A stretch of 64,000 nt of DNA, from the NCBI GenBank assembly GCA_025890175.1, contig JANPYM010000001.1, positions 3,143,262-3,207,261 of the forward strand, read 5' to 3'. Below are positions 13,249 through 22,924 of the stretch, piece by piece; the stretch's first letter is position 1; each line of letters begins with the position of its first letter. This DNA is from Ciborinia camelliae (lineage: Eukaryota; Ascomycota; Leotiomycetes; Helotiales; Sclerotiniaceae). The position numbers were made by a program, and so were the translations under genes. The notes under the pieces were generated by a model. The model did no database searches. It saw only the letters and a program-made list of their open reading frames with translations, and was not told the DNA's origin.

Positions 13249-13440
13249 TTATTTTATTAATTATTTTATTAATTATTTTATTAATTATTTTATTAATTAT
13301 TTTATTAATTATTTTATTAATTATTTTACTAATTATTTTACTAATTATTTTACTAATTATTTTATTAATTATTTTATTAATTATTTTATTAATTCTTTTA
13401 TTAATTATTTTATTAATTATTTTATTAATTATTTTATTAA
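13249..13440. repeat. 12-bp minisatellite, 16 copies
   Basis: The unit TTATTTTATTAA is repeated 16 times in register. A run of neighbouring units carries TTACTAA in place of TTATTAA, and one unit has CTTTTA, so sub-variants have spread to adjacent units. It forms the right boundary of the AT isochore and is the reverse-complement partner of 12421-12480. Confidence 0.95.
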
Positions 13441-13443
13441 TTA

Positions 13444-13470
13444 TTTTGCGAATTTTGCGAATTTTGCGAA
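13444..13470. repeat. 9-bp tandem repeat at the AT/GC boundary
   Basis: Three perfect copies of TTTTGCGAA mark the exact place where base composition changes from almost pure AT to normal. Confidence 0.9.
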
Positions 13471-13496
13471 TAGCTTCAATATTACCAGATTAGGTA

Positions 13497-13620
13497 TCTG
13501 ATAGCCTCCGGCAGACGAGCTGCGCAATAGGTCCTAAGGTGCCCTGAAAAATGATTCGACGAGCGCAGCGAGGCGAATCGTTTTTCCCGGCACCGAGGGG
13601 CCGGAGGCAAAGCTCGTATA
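13497..13620. repeat. GC-rich repeat fragment with hairpin
   Basis: A GC-rich island just outside the AT block contains an inverted repeat: arms 13547-13558 and 13574-13585 pair at 11 of 12 positions around a 15-nt loop. Parts of it (AGCTGCGCA and AAAGCTCGTATA) recur in the same order at 48508-48557, also next to an AT-rich patch. It may be a fragment of a dispersed element. No coding potential is seen. Confidence 0.5.
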
Positions 13621-14042
13621 AACAAACTATATAATCGTTTTATATAATCCTAAACCATATAATCATCCCATATAATCCTCATCCATACACCTAATCCCAA
13701 AGTCATCATTTAAGTTTTTAACCAGTGTTTGGGGTTCTGATTGCGGATACCTAGGGTTTGCTTTGTCTGTATCTGTTATGTATGTATGGATGGGGATGAG
13801 GTGAGAGGGAGGATTCTTTTTTTTTGGAAGTTTTGAGAATGGAAGGAAGTATCGATAAATAACATGATATGGCATTTTTTTAGTTGATTGGGAATACGTT
13901 TGTAAAAACACGCACACACACAATAACAGTACCCAATAGAATACACCCCCCCAAACAGAGTAAAGCCAACAAGCCAACAATCCCATAACGCAAAGCTTTC
14001 ACCGCAAAAATCCCTACACATAGCAAATTAAATCCTCATTCT

Positions 14043-14929
14043 TCAATCAAACAAACCGCCTACATCTCCCTCCCTCCTCCTTCCCTCACTCATTCCCTCA
14101 CCCACTCCCTCACTTATTCCCTCATCCACCCACTCCGTCCTCCCCAACCTCACCACATCCGACTGCCCCAACTCCCACACCTTCGGAATCGGCTCTCCAT
14201 TATCGGTGCCCTTCAAGGCCCTCAACGCAGCATTCACGGCAGCCTTCCCAATAACCCCCGCATCCTGTGCCCAAAAATCCTTCATTCTAGGACTCAACCA
14301 CCCCGCAAACCCGGCCACCTGCCTCATCATATATTCCGGGGGACGGCTATCCCTCCGCCAGCCGACGATGAGCCCCGGTCGCAGGATGATGATGTGTTTA
14401 AACGAGTCCTGGAGTTTCTTGACGGCGTCCTCCAGCTCGCCTTTCATGCGCGGGTACGCGAGCACCGAGTCCGAGTTGGCGCCGGTCGTCGAGATGAGGA
14501 TGTAGATGTTGGTTTTGGTGCCTTCGGGGGCGGAGGAGGAGATTTGGGCATAGGTGGTGGCGAGGGAGAGATTCAGATCATAGTCTACTTTTCGTTGGGC
14601 CTCGACGCTCCCGGCTAGTCCTCGAGTGGTTCCGAGGGAGGAGAAGAAGAGGGTGGGGGTGGGGGATATGGAGGTCAGGAGCGAAGACCAGGTGGTGGTG
14701 TCGGCGGAGGTGTGGGCGTGGAGTTTGGGGGATGGGGTTGTGGGGTCCCGGCGGGAGATGGCGTGGATGCTGGAGATTTTGGGATGGGACAGGAGCGCCG
14801 AGAGGACGTGGGAGCCCTGGGTTTTGGTGTTAGGTTCGGTTCTTGGGGGTTTGGGAGGAGGAGAGAGGGTTTAATGTCCCGGGAACTTACTACAAGGCCT
14901 GTACTGCCTACTATTGTGGTTGAAGTCAT
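14043..14929 (-). CDS. Fmp52-like NAD(P)-binding protein
   Basis: Two exons (14929-14891 and 14816-14043) encode 270 aa; the intron 14817-14890 has GTAAGT and CAG ends and is phase 0. The start MTSTTIVGSTGLV and the exon-2 start GSH together make the Rossmann motif GxxGxxG, so splicing completes the cofactor loop. Downstream are the YPRMKGELE segment, with the Y-x3-K pattern of atypical short-chain dehydrogenases, and ILRPGLIVG. Yeast Fmp52 is a mitochondrial outer-membrane protein of the TIP30/HTATIP2 type with no firm enzymatic role. The C-terminus has an unusual Gly/Glu-rich tail (GVGEGMSEGRRREG) from a simple CCCTCA-like repeat, which may be a lineage-specific extension. Confidence 0.85.
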
Positions 14930-15884
14930 TGTATTCAGTTATTTTCTTTTCGTATTAAGGTTATATTGCTAGATATTGAGATATCCAAAATTTGATGCAA
15001 AACGCAAAGCAGAGATACTTAAGATTCAAAATAAATGAATATATAGATAGGTAGATAGATAGGAAAGAATTTGAAAGATACTACCGGTAGGTACTTTAAT
15101 GGATAGCATTCTCTTCATCCTCAAAACCCTTGTTACGTATAACAAAGCGAATTCCGGCCGCAACTTTCGGCGATAACGATAAGTAATTATCTTTGTAGGA
15201 GATTCTTTGGCCCGAGTGCATTGTTAAGATTACCTATCTAGGTAGTGTAAGAGAAAAAGTAGTGGGTTTTTTAATGGACGATTGGTGATGAATTTTGTAT
15301 GGGGGATTGAGAATGAAGATATACTTTTTTTTGTGTTACCGGTACTTCTTATTTTTTGGTACAGAGTTCTAATCCAGTTGTTCGTCGTTATGCGTTGGGA
15401 CGGATGAGGATTTGAGGCTAGAACATCAGTTGATCTTGCTTAGGTAAGCAAAACATTGCCACAGCTTTAACGTCCCTCGTACTCGTAAATGGTTCCTCTT
15501 TAGACTGATTAGGTAGGTATTATTGGGCCATGACGAAGCGTCACATTCCCATGACGATGTATCCGGAGCGTTTGGATATCTCGATATGCAAGTTTCTCCA
15601 AAGAAGATTTGCAATCGCTTGTATAGTCATTCGGAGCACACCCCACGGCTCGCATGTTATATCATCTGTTTCATATGACCGTAGCTTAATGCATATCAAG
15701 TCGTCAACAAAGAACTAAAAGATGGGGAAGTATCTGCTCTCGAGCCTTCTCCATATGATGGAATTCGAATTATCCAAATCTTGGTAACGCCACGGTTAGT
15801 TTTGATGTCATGATTAGGTACAATGGCGTTCCTCCCTTCGTTCTTAAGGAAAGGAGCCTTGGAAGTTGGATATTGGTTACGGAA
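14930..15884. other. Intergenic region
   Basis: Nearly 1 kb with short ORFs on both strands that lack recognisable domains and splice sites. It holds small GATA/TAGG runs near 15045-15065. It must contain the upstream region of the Fmp52-like gene (minus strand). I see no gene. Confidence 0.5.
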
Positions 15885-15892
15885 TATAAATA
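15885..15892 (+). promoter_or_regulatory. TATA-box-like element
   Basis: TATAAATA lies 60 bp before the ATG at 15952 and downstream of the in-frame ATG at 15823. Its position supports 15952 as the true start of the next gene. Confidence 0.5.
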
Positions 15893-15951
15893 AACCTCTC
15901 TCAACCCCTCTTCCTTTCTTCTTCCTTTCCTCTTCATTCAAATCATTCCAA

Positions 15952-16430
15952 ATGTTGCGCATCATCTCAAGAAAGACTTTCTCCCAATCCACAACTACAA
16001 TCTTCAAACCTTCAACCATTTTCTCAAGAAATATGGCCGATAAACGTATTGAAGAAGTTTCCCAGGCTGCTGGAGAGATGAAGAATTCAAGCCCTGCCGT
16101 AAGTAGCCAGAACTTATTTCTTTGGCATTAAGTTCTCTATGCATTGAGCTGATCAAAAAAATCCTTAGAATCCCTCCATCCTTTCATCTGCAGGCGCTAT
16201 CGGCAAGCAATTTAACCCAGATGGAAACATCGGACAAATTGGTGAAAAGATTGGTGGCGCATTCTCAAAGGTAACGCTCAAATCCATATTCTATTCCCCA
16301 ATATCAAAAGCTGATTCGTAAATAGGACGGTGCAATCGGTTCCCAATTCGACGCTGCGAAGGATGGTCTCGCCGGACAGGTTGAGAAGGCCGTTGATGGT
16401 CCAAGCAGACCCGCTACTCAGAAGAAGTAA
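15952..16430 (+). CDS. Small conserved fungal protein with possible mitochondrial leader
   Basis: Three exons (15952-16098, 16169-16270, 16326-16430) encode 117 aa; both introns are phase 0 with GTAAGT/TAG and GTAACG/TAG ends. Residues 1-27 (MLRIISRKTFSQSTTTIFKP and on) are basic, Ser/Thr-rich and free of acidic residues, like a mitochondrial targeting sequence. A second Met at 28 starts MADKRIEEVSQAAGEMKNSSP, which resembles the usual start of related small fungal proteins. The body carries a repeated pattern, GAIGKQFNPDGNIG then GAIGSQFDAAKDGLAG, one per exon. No catalytic motif is seen and the function is unknown; I recall the family as a small, often stress-related fungal protein, but this is weak. 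Confidence 0.8.
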
Positions 16431-17786
16431 TAATTTGCGATGATAATGAGTAAAGTGGCGAGTCACAGCTGCAATGTATATATATCGGGGTTTTCACAGC
16501 AGACGGTATGGCTGCATGTATTATAACGGAAGAATAACGGAACTCTTGTGGTCTATCCATATATGTCTTGGTGAACTTTTGTTAAGAAGTGACAATGCGA
16601 TGCTTGTAGATGATCCAGTTGTATCGATAATCCTTCAAAAATGGGATGATCATACCCGAGAGACTTTGGTAAACCCCTCGTCCCCTATAATGCAGTTCAT
16701 CTTCTTCCGTATTCATCAACTTTGATGTAAAACTCACTTGCTATCTCGATCTTTGTATCTATCGACAGATGTACTGTCATGATCCCAAGTTCACGATATA
16801 TCTGCATTAATCTTCGATAATTTTTCTACACCAGAAACTTGCTCTGTATTGTATGCCGGGTCGCGAAACAGAAGGAACACGCACTTGGAGAAGGACCTTC
16901 AACTTGTTGGTCCAGTCAAAGCAGTTTGTATTCTGGCTTGACTACGTGGGAAACGAAATAAATCACTCTCTTGAGACCAAATGAGAGAGTTCATATTTTG
17001 ATATCAGGATTTGAACTTATTGATATTATCAAATCGACATCGAATTGATGGTAACAGAGTCGTAATAATAGAGTTGGTTAATCATATTAATTTGAGATTC
17101 CAAAAATAGTTCAGACAAGCAAATATGTAATACTGTACCCCGGAGAAACAAAAGAAAGCTTAATTCTCGGTTACGCTTAAACATTCTTCCGATCCGACAT
17201 TATTCATACCTACCGTGCCCGGCATGCAAGTGGCAAAGCACCTTTGACAGGGATATTTTTAGTCGAAGGCGTTTGGCTTGCTTGTGATTGCGTGCTTTCT
17301 CGTGCCCTCACGAAATTTCCCAAACTTCACCTACGTTTTATCAAACTTCTAACACAAGGTGGGTTGAAAATGGTGAAATGTCCATATGAATGACTTCCAT
17401 TTACTATTACTAAAAAAGGTGATTTATCGGGATCTCGGTTTTACATTCCAATTGATTGATAGTCAGTCAATCAGTCAATCAGTCAGTCAGTTAGTCGTCA
17501 GCCTTGGACTAGATCATATATTTCACACTAAATATTTCCTCTTTCAGGCTAAGTTTGTGAAGGGATATATTTCCTCCTATTGACTATTGGCTACGGGATT
17601 GGTACTTTGTGGTTGACTCTACAGTACTTTACTTGCAACAAATCCATTCTTTTTTCATTCCACAAGAAGTTTTATCAAGTCAATTTGTCTTGAATTTTCC
17701 TTTCTCTTGTTTGCATTCTTGTCTTGTCATTGTCATTGTCAAACGGTTCTTCGAAGATACCCCGCCAACATCCATTATTTGCAAAA
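16431..17786. other. Intergenic region, including the sulfite reductase promoter
   Basis: No convincing gene. A short AGTCAATC/AGTCAGTC tandem run lies at about 17461-17491. The CT-rich stretch at 17690-17750 just before the next gene is typical of fungal 5' leaders. Confidence 0.5.
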
Positions 17787-20700
17787 ATGGGGGCACAAAC
17801 AGATCATGATCAAACCAAAGGAATAAACACCGAGCCAAAAGGTGATGGATCCAAACAGGTGAGCCAGAGATACCCTCATATGAATGAATCATTGACAAGT
17901 ATCTAATCATTCTCCCCTTTCTCTGTAGGAGCCATTTGGCAGTGATTACCTCAACTCTACCTGGAATTCCAAGAGCGACTCCATTTTCCGCACATTCTCC
18001 CAAAAGTCTTCCAATTTACCATTTGGACAACCAATCGAGTACGATGCGATCAGCGGACCTACTTATGTTACTGCACAAATTTTGGTTCAACAAGTAGCAT
18101 ATGCGCTCTCCGATAAGATCTTCTCTTATTCCCCAGAAACCTTTGACTTGGATGTTGCGGTGAAATATTGGGCTGCGGCAAACACAAAAAACGCCAATGG
18201 ATATACTACACAAGTTTCTCCTATGCAGACTCGCTCTGGGGCTGGATCAATTGCTCTCGGATATATGTTTTCCAAGGATTTCGATTTGACCAAGAGACAT
18301 ATCCCTCAATCCCTTTTGGCCTCCTCTTCCAGTCTGCATAGCCTCCGCTCAACTCTCGACCAACTTTCTTTATTATATTCCGTCGCAAACCCATTTGTTG
18401 CTCATGTTGCAGCTGTTGATTATGCACCGGGATCCGCTGGTCTTGTTACAGACTATGCAACTGCCTTGACTGTGGCAGAGGAGTTGGGACTTGGTTTGGT
18501 TTCTAGTTCATCTGCATATGAAGCTCAACACATGTCTCTCTTCGCTACACTGTTAGCAACCATCCTTCCAACCATCCACACATACGATGGAATTACTGTT
18601 GGTCGTGATACCCTCCGTGTCATTGATATACTTAGCCAATCTGGCCTTAGCAGCTCCTATAAGAGTGTTCTTGATGAGATATCAAAACTCGGAAAGAGAG
18701 CTGATGCTGAAAGCAAGGTCTCCTCACTCATCGAAGCCTTTAACAGCGAACTTGGTACTTCTTATGGTCTCTTTGAGTATAGCGGACACGAGTCTCCCGA
18801 ATCTGTGTTGGTTGTCTTCGGTTCCGTTGAGAGTTCTCTTGCTATCCAGGTCGCTAAGAAACTTTCTGCTGAGGGAGACAAGGTTGGTGTCATAAACGTT
18901 AGAGTCTACAGACCTTTCGTAGAGGAAGCTTTCTTGAAGGTTCTTCCTGCATCAGTTAGAAATGTTGCAGTCCTTGGTCAAGTTTTAGACCAAGCAGCTG
19001 CAACTGATATCTCTGGGCACTCTAACTTGTACGAGGACGTTTTGGCTGCGACTGTATTCTCTAATGATGTTCCAGCTGCTCCCAAGGTTGTTGATGTCAA
19101 GTATGCCCGATCGCAAGTATTCACACCTACTTCGATTGCTAGTATCTTCCATCAACTCGGCGGCAAGTCTATCAACGAGTCTATATCACTCTTGACTGTT
19201 GGACAAGTCGAGCAGTATTCATTCTTCGATCTTGAGGATTCCGCTACTGCTACTGCTCCTTCTGCTATCAGCAAGCTTCTTTCTGGTGATTCGGCCAGTA
19301 ATGTTCTCGTCAACCAAACCCACGACAACTTCATCCAAGGTGGTGTCGTTAGAACTGACATCCGAAGCTCAAAGAAGTCAATCGAGGCTGCTTATCCAAT
19401 TGAAGAAGCTGACGTTACTTATATTGGAGACGAAAAGCTATTCAAGGAGATCGGCATCTTGAAAAATGCCAAGCCAAGTGGAAAGATTATTGTCAAGCTT
19501 CCAGGTGTTAAGGATGAGGATTTGGAGAAGAAAATTCCAAGCTTTGTTCGCAACGAAATCAAGTCAAAGAGTATCGAGTTGTTTGTCTTGGACCCAGCTT
19601 TATCAGAGGCTGTTGAGAAGGAACCTGCTCTTGAAACTTTGATCACGGAACTTTCATTCTTGAAGGTTGCTCGCCCAGAGCTCCTTGATGCCGGCAAAGA
19701 TAAGCTTGCAACCATTAATGGAAGCCAAGAACAGCTTCAAGCTGCAGTAGCTGATCTTGAGAAAGTTGTTCGCAAGGTTGAGATTCCAGAAACTTGGGCC
19801 GAGGTTGATACCGAGGCTGAAGTCCTCGACCTTCCTGCTACTATCAAGTCCAGCAGCTTTACTGGTTTCCAAAAGGAAGATACTGAGGCTCCTTCTCAGC
19901 TTCGCGATTGGCACGCAGCTGCTAAGGGTCTTCTTTTCAAGGAAGCTTATGGTACTAAATCCGAACTTCGACCAGATCTCACTGCCAAGACCTATGAGAT
20001 TACTGTCAAGGAGAACCGTCGCTTGACCCCTATCACCTATGATCGTAACATCTTCCATATTGAGTTCGACTTGGGAACTTCTGGTCTCAAGTATGATATT
20101 GGTGAAGCTCTTGGTATTCATGCTGTCAACGATGTTACTGAAGTTGAGGAGTTCATCAAATTCTATGGTCTCAACGCAGACGATGTTGTGGAAGTACCAT
20201 CTCGTGAGGACAACAACGTTTGGGAAACCAGAACTGTATTCCAATCCTTGGTACAGAATATCGATATCTTCGGCAAACCACCAAAGAAATTTTACGAAGC
20301 TCTCGCCGAATTCGCTTCTGATGAGAAGGAAAAGAAGGAACTTCTTACCCTTGGTGGCCCAGAAGGTGCCAACGAATTCAAGCGTCGCGCTGAAGTAGAC
20401 ACCATCACCTACGCCGATGTTCTGCTTGAATTTAAGTCCGCTCACCCATCTTTCCATGACATCGCCCGCATCGTCTCGCCAATGAAACGTCGTGAATACT
20501 CCATCGCCTCCTCTCAAGCTGTTAACCCAACAACTGTCGCTCTCATGATAGTTGTTGTATCTTGGGTTGATCCAAAGGGTCGCGATCGTTTCGGTCAAGC
20601 TACACGTTACCTTTCCGCACTCCCCGTCGGATCCAAGGTCACTGCCTCCGTCAAGCCTTCCGTCATGAAACTCCCAACTGTCGATACCGCCCCTCTTATC

Positions 20701-21150
20701 ATGGCTGGTCTTGGTACGGGTCTTGCTCCTTTCCGTGCTTTCGTTCAATACAGAGCTATGCAAAAGGCTCAAGGCAAAGATATCGGTTCCATCCTTCTTT
20801 ACATGGGATCGCGTCATCAACGCGAGGAATACTTGTATGGTGAAGAATGGGAAGCTTATCAAGATGCTGGTGTCATCACTTTGTTAGGAAGAGCATTCTC
20901 TCGTGATCAGAAACAAAAAATCTATATCCAAGATCGTATGAGAGAAACTGTTACGGATATCATTCAGGCTTATATTAAGGACGAGGGATCTTTCTACTTG
21001 TGTGGTCCTACATGGCCGGTACCAGATGTTACGGAGGTTCTTGAGGAGGCCATTAGGGAGGAGGGTAGATTGAGTGGAAAGAAGGTTGATGGCAGAAAGG
21101 AGATTGAGAGATTAAAGGAGGCAGGAAGATATGTTTTGGAGGTCTATTAG
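17787..21150 (+). CDS. met10: Sulfite reductase [NADPH] flavoprotein component (Met10-like)
   Basis: Two exons (17787-17858 and 17929-21150) encode 1097 aa; the phase-0 intron 17859-17928 has GTGAGC and TAG ends. The start is the ATG in AAAAATGG, followed by MGAQTDHDQTKG. The N-terminal half resembles the pyruvate:ferredoxin-oxidoreductase-like domain of yeast Met10. The C-terminal half is a ferredoxin-NADP reductase-type module: RREYSIASS (FAD-binding RxYS, about residues 877-885), GLGTGLAPFRAF (about 951, NADPH phosphate loop), MGSRHQREEYLYGEE and FYLCGPTWPVPDV, ending in an aromatic residue. With the hemoprotein Met5 it would reduce sulfite to sulfide with NADPH in sulfate assimilation; in yeast Met10 carries FAD and has no FMN domain. 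The length is close to the family norm. Confidence 0.93.
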
Positions 21151-22736
21151 ATGTCTTTTGAGACTCTGTTTGGAGCGTCATTGGATAGGTGGTTGAGCTT
21201 TTGAAGCGTTTTTAGACTATGGTGGCTAGAGTGAAATTCATAGATTTCCTTTGTATTCAATATCAAAATACCGTTATAGAATCTTTTTTGCTGCTTTATT
21301 GCTTGGTCCAAGTCGTCCCTGCCGATTAGCTGGGTACAAGTTTCACGTGTATATGCTTCATTGTGGCGTCACTAGAGTGTAAAACAACACAACACAATGG
21401 AGATTCCAAAGCCAACGAGTAGATTAGATAGCGGGTATAAAAACCGACATCCAGGATCCTCAAGCAATGGGTGATGGAAATGGTTTCTTAGATTCTTTGA
21501 AAGCGGGCGATTGGATTACCCTACAGGCTCACGCCGAGGCGCGTTACATAATGCTCTCGTTAACCTAGGTATCATAGGTTTCTCATCCCAATCAATCCTC
21601 CTTATTTTTATCTGTCTGATACGATATGGTGTGATGGATATGGATAGTCATCACGACCTGGAACCTGGAATTAAATCAACAGCCGCTGATGGGGGGAATC
21701 TTGTTCATCGGGCTATGGTGGAGCTGGGCTTTGAGATTGTGTGAATATTTGGGATTTGCTAGTGGATGTATGACGTGGGTTGATGTTGGGTTTACGAGGG
21801 AGGCTTGGTGGTGGGATAACTTGAATGGATCGTTTGAGGATGGATAACCAGGTTATAGTGGCTTTATGTATCTGGTATCTTTCATTTTTCATCTTTTATG
21901 CCGGGCTTGTTAGACTATCCTGACCTGGCTGATCTACTATTGTTACCCCCCAGATGATATCTAGCTTAATATCAAATATATTCAAATCCTGTATTTCTCT
22001 TTGTTTTCTTTCTCGCTACTATGTATGTATGGATTTACATAACTCTGCTTGGTACTTGGGTTTCCCCTTTTTCTTCGTCGCTAATTTGCTTCTACTGTGT
22101 TGTACTGAAATGCTGATTTTCGGATTTTCATAAGTAGTATAGGGAGTGTGGGTGGACATTTGAAGTTGAAAGTTGTGAGGATTGTTATTGTTGTTTTTAA
22201 GATCAAGTATCTACTGCTGGTTGTTACTTTATCGGATGGATCTATATAGGATAGGATGATATAAATCCTATCTATCGTCTGGATAGAATTTGATTATCAT
22301 TGTTCTTTTTACCTATTTCTTGATTTATATATCAGCATGCATACTACATGTAGACTCATCTTAGTAAGTATAATAGCAATACTTCAAGTTGAAAGTCTTT
22401 GCCATGGTATGTAAATCATAAATTTCAAAACACAGATTTCTAGTACTCCCCAGGATGGGTGAAATTCTGTTTGTGATACAGCATTAGTTTGGGGTTGGGG
22501 GATAATGGGGGCTTATATGGAGGGGGAGGATTAGAGGGATAGGAAGAGAGGAGAGGGGATTCACTTGTTTTGGGGTTGTGGTTAGTGAATAGAGGGGTAT
22601 ATGGGTGTTGGAGTTGATGATTTGATTCCGCGATATTCACCTTACGGAAAGAGCGGCGATCCGGGGAGAAGTTGAAGTTGGTAACAAAGGAGATTCCATG
22701 CACTATTCACCAAAGAGGGGTAGGTAATTTCCAATA
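21151..22736. other. Intergenic region, left part of a gene desert
   Basis: About 1.6 kb with no supported gene. An ORF at 21511-21744 (77 aa, plus) and one at 22440-22703 (87 aa, minus, Pro-rich) have no recognisable motif, and I do not call them. The 3' end of the sulfite reductase transcript should fall just after 21150. Confidence 0.45.
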
Positions 22737-22741
22737 ACTTC

Positions 22742-22919
22742 TGTTGGAATTAGGTAGATCACGTGAAGGTGCAAGTTGTGTGATGTATTTTGAAATTACT
22801 GTAGAACTAAGGTTGAACCTTGTATGCTATTTAAGCTTAAGATAGGACGCTAAGCCGTATTAGGCCTACGGGCCGCTTCGCGGTCCGTACGGCTCATACG
22901 GCCCTGGCTACTCTCAACA
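22742..22919 (-). mobile_element. Solo copia LTR with 5-bp target duplication
   Basis: A 178-bp unit begins TGTTGGAATT and ends CTCTCAACA, flanked by a perfect ACTTC duplication (22737-22741 and 22920-22924). Its reverse complement matches the LTR at 7238-7414, so it lies in the minus orientation relative to that copy. There is no internal region on either side. It is well preserved, including a GC-rich core (CGGGCCGCTTCGCGG) with palindromic character. Confidence 0.92.
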
Positions 22920-22924
22920 ACTTC

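Noticed and set aside
13663..14021. Two overlapping minus-strand frames (107 and 81 aa) before the Fmp52-like gene
   Set aside because: They overlap in different frames, carry simple CA-type repeats and have no supported start or domain. They lie in the 3' flank of the minus-strand gene.
14206..14972. Several plus-strand frames over the Fmp52-like gene
   Set aside because: They are antisense to a gene with a complete two-exon model and recognisable motifs.
15823..15951. Upstream in-frame ATG as the start of the small three-exon protein
   Set aside because: The extension would pass through the TATA-like element at 15885-15892 and a CT-rich leader, so it is probably promoter and 5' UTR.
19654..20862. 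A 402-aa open frame on the minus strand
   Set aside because: It lies wholly inside the sulfite reductase gene in antisense, shows no domain, and the plus-strand frame has clear family motifs over the same bases. Long antisense frames are common in codon-biased genes.
21511..21744. 77-aa plus-strand frame after the sulfite reductase gene
   Set aside because: No domain, no splice partners, and its composition is not distinct from flanking DNA.
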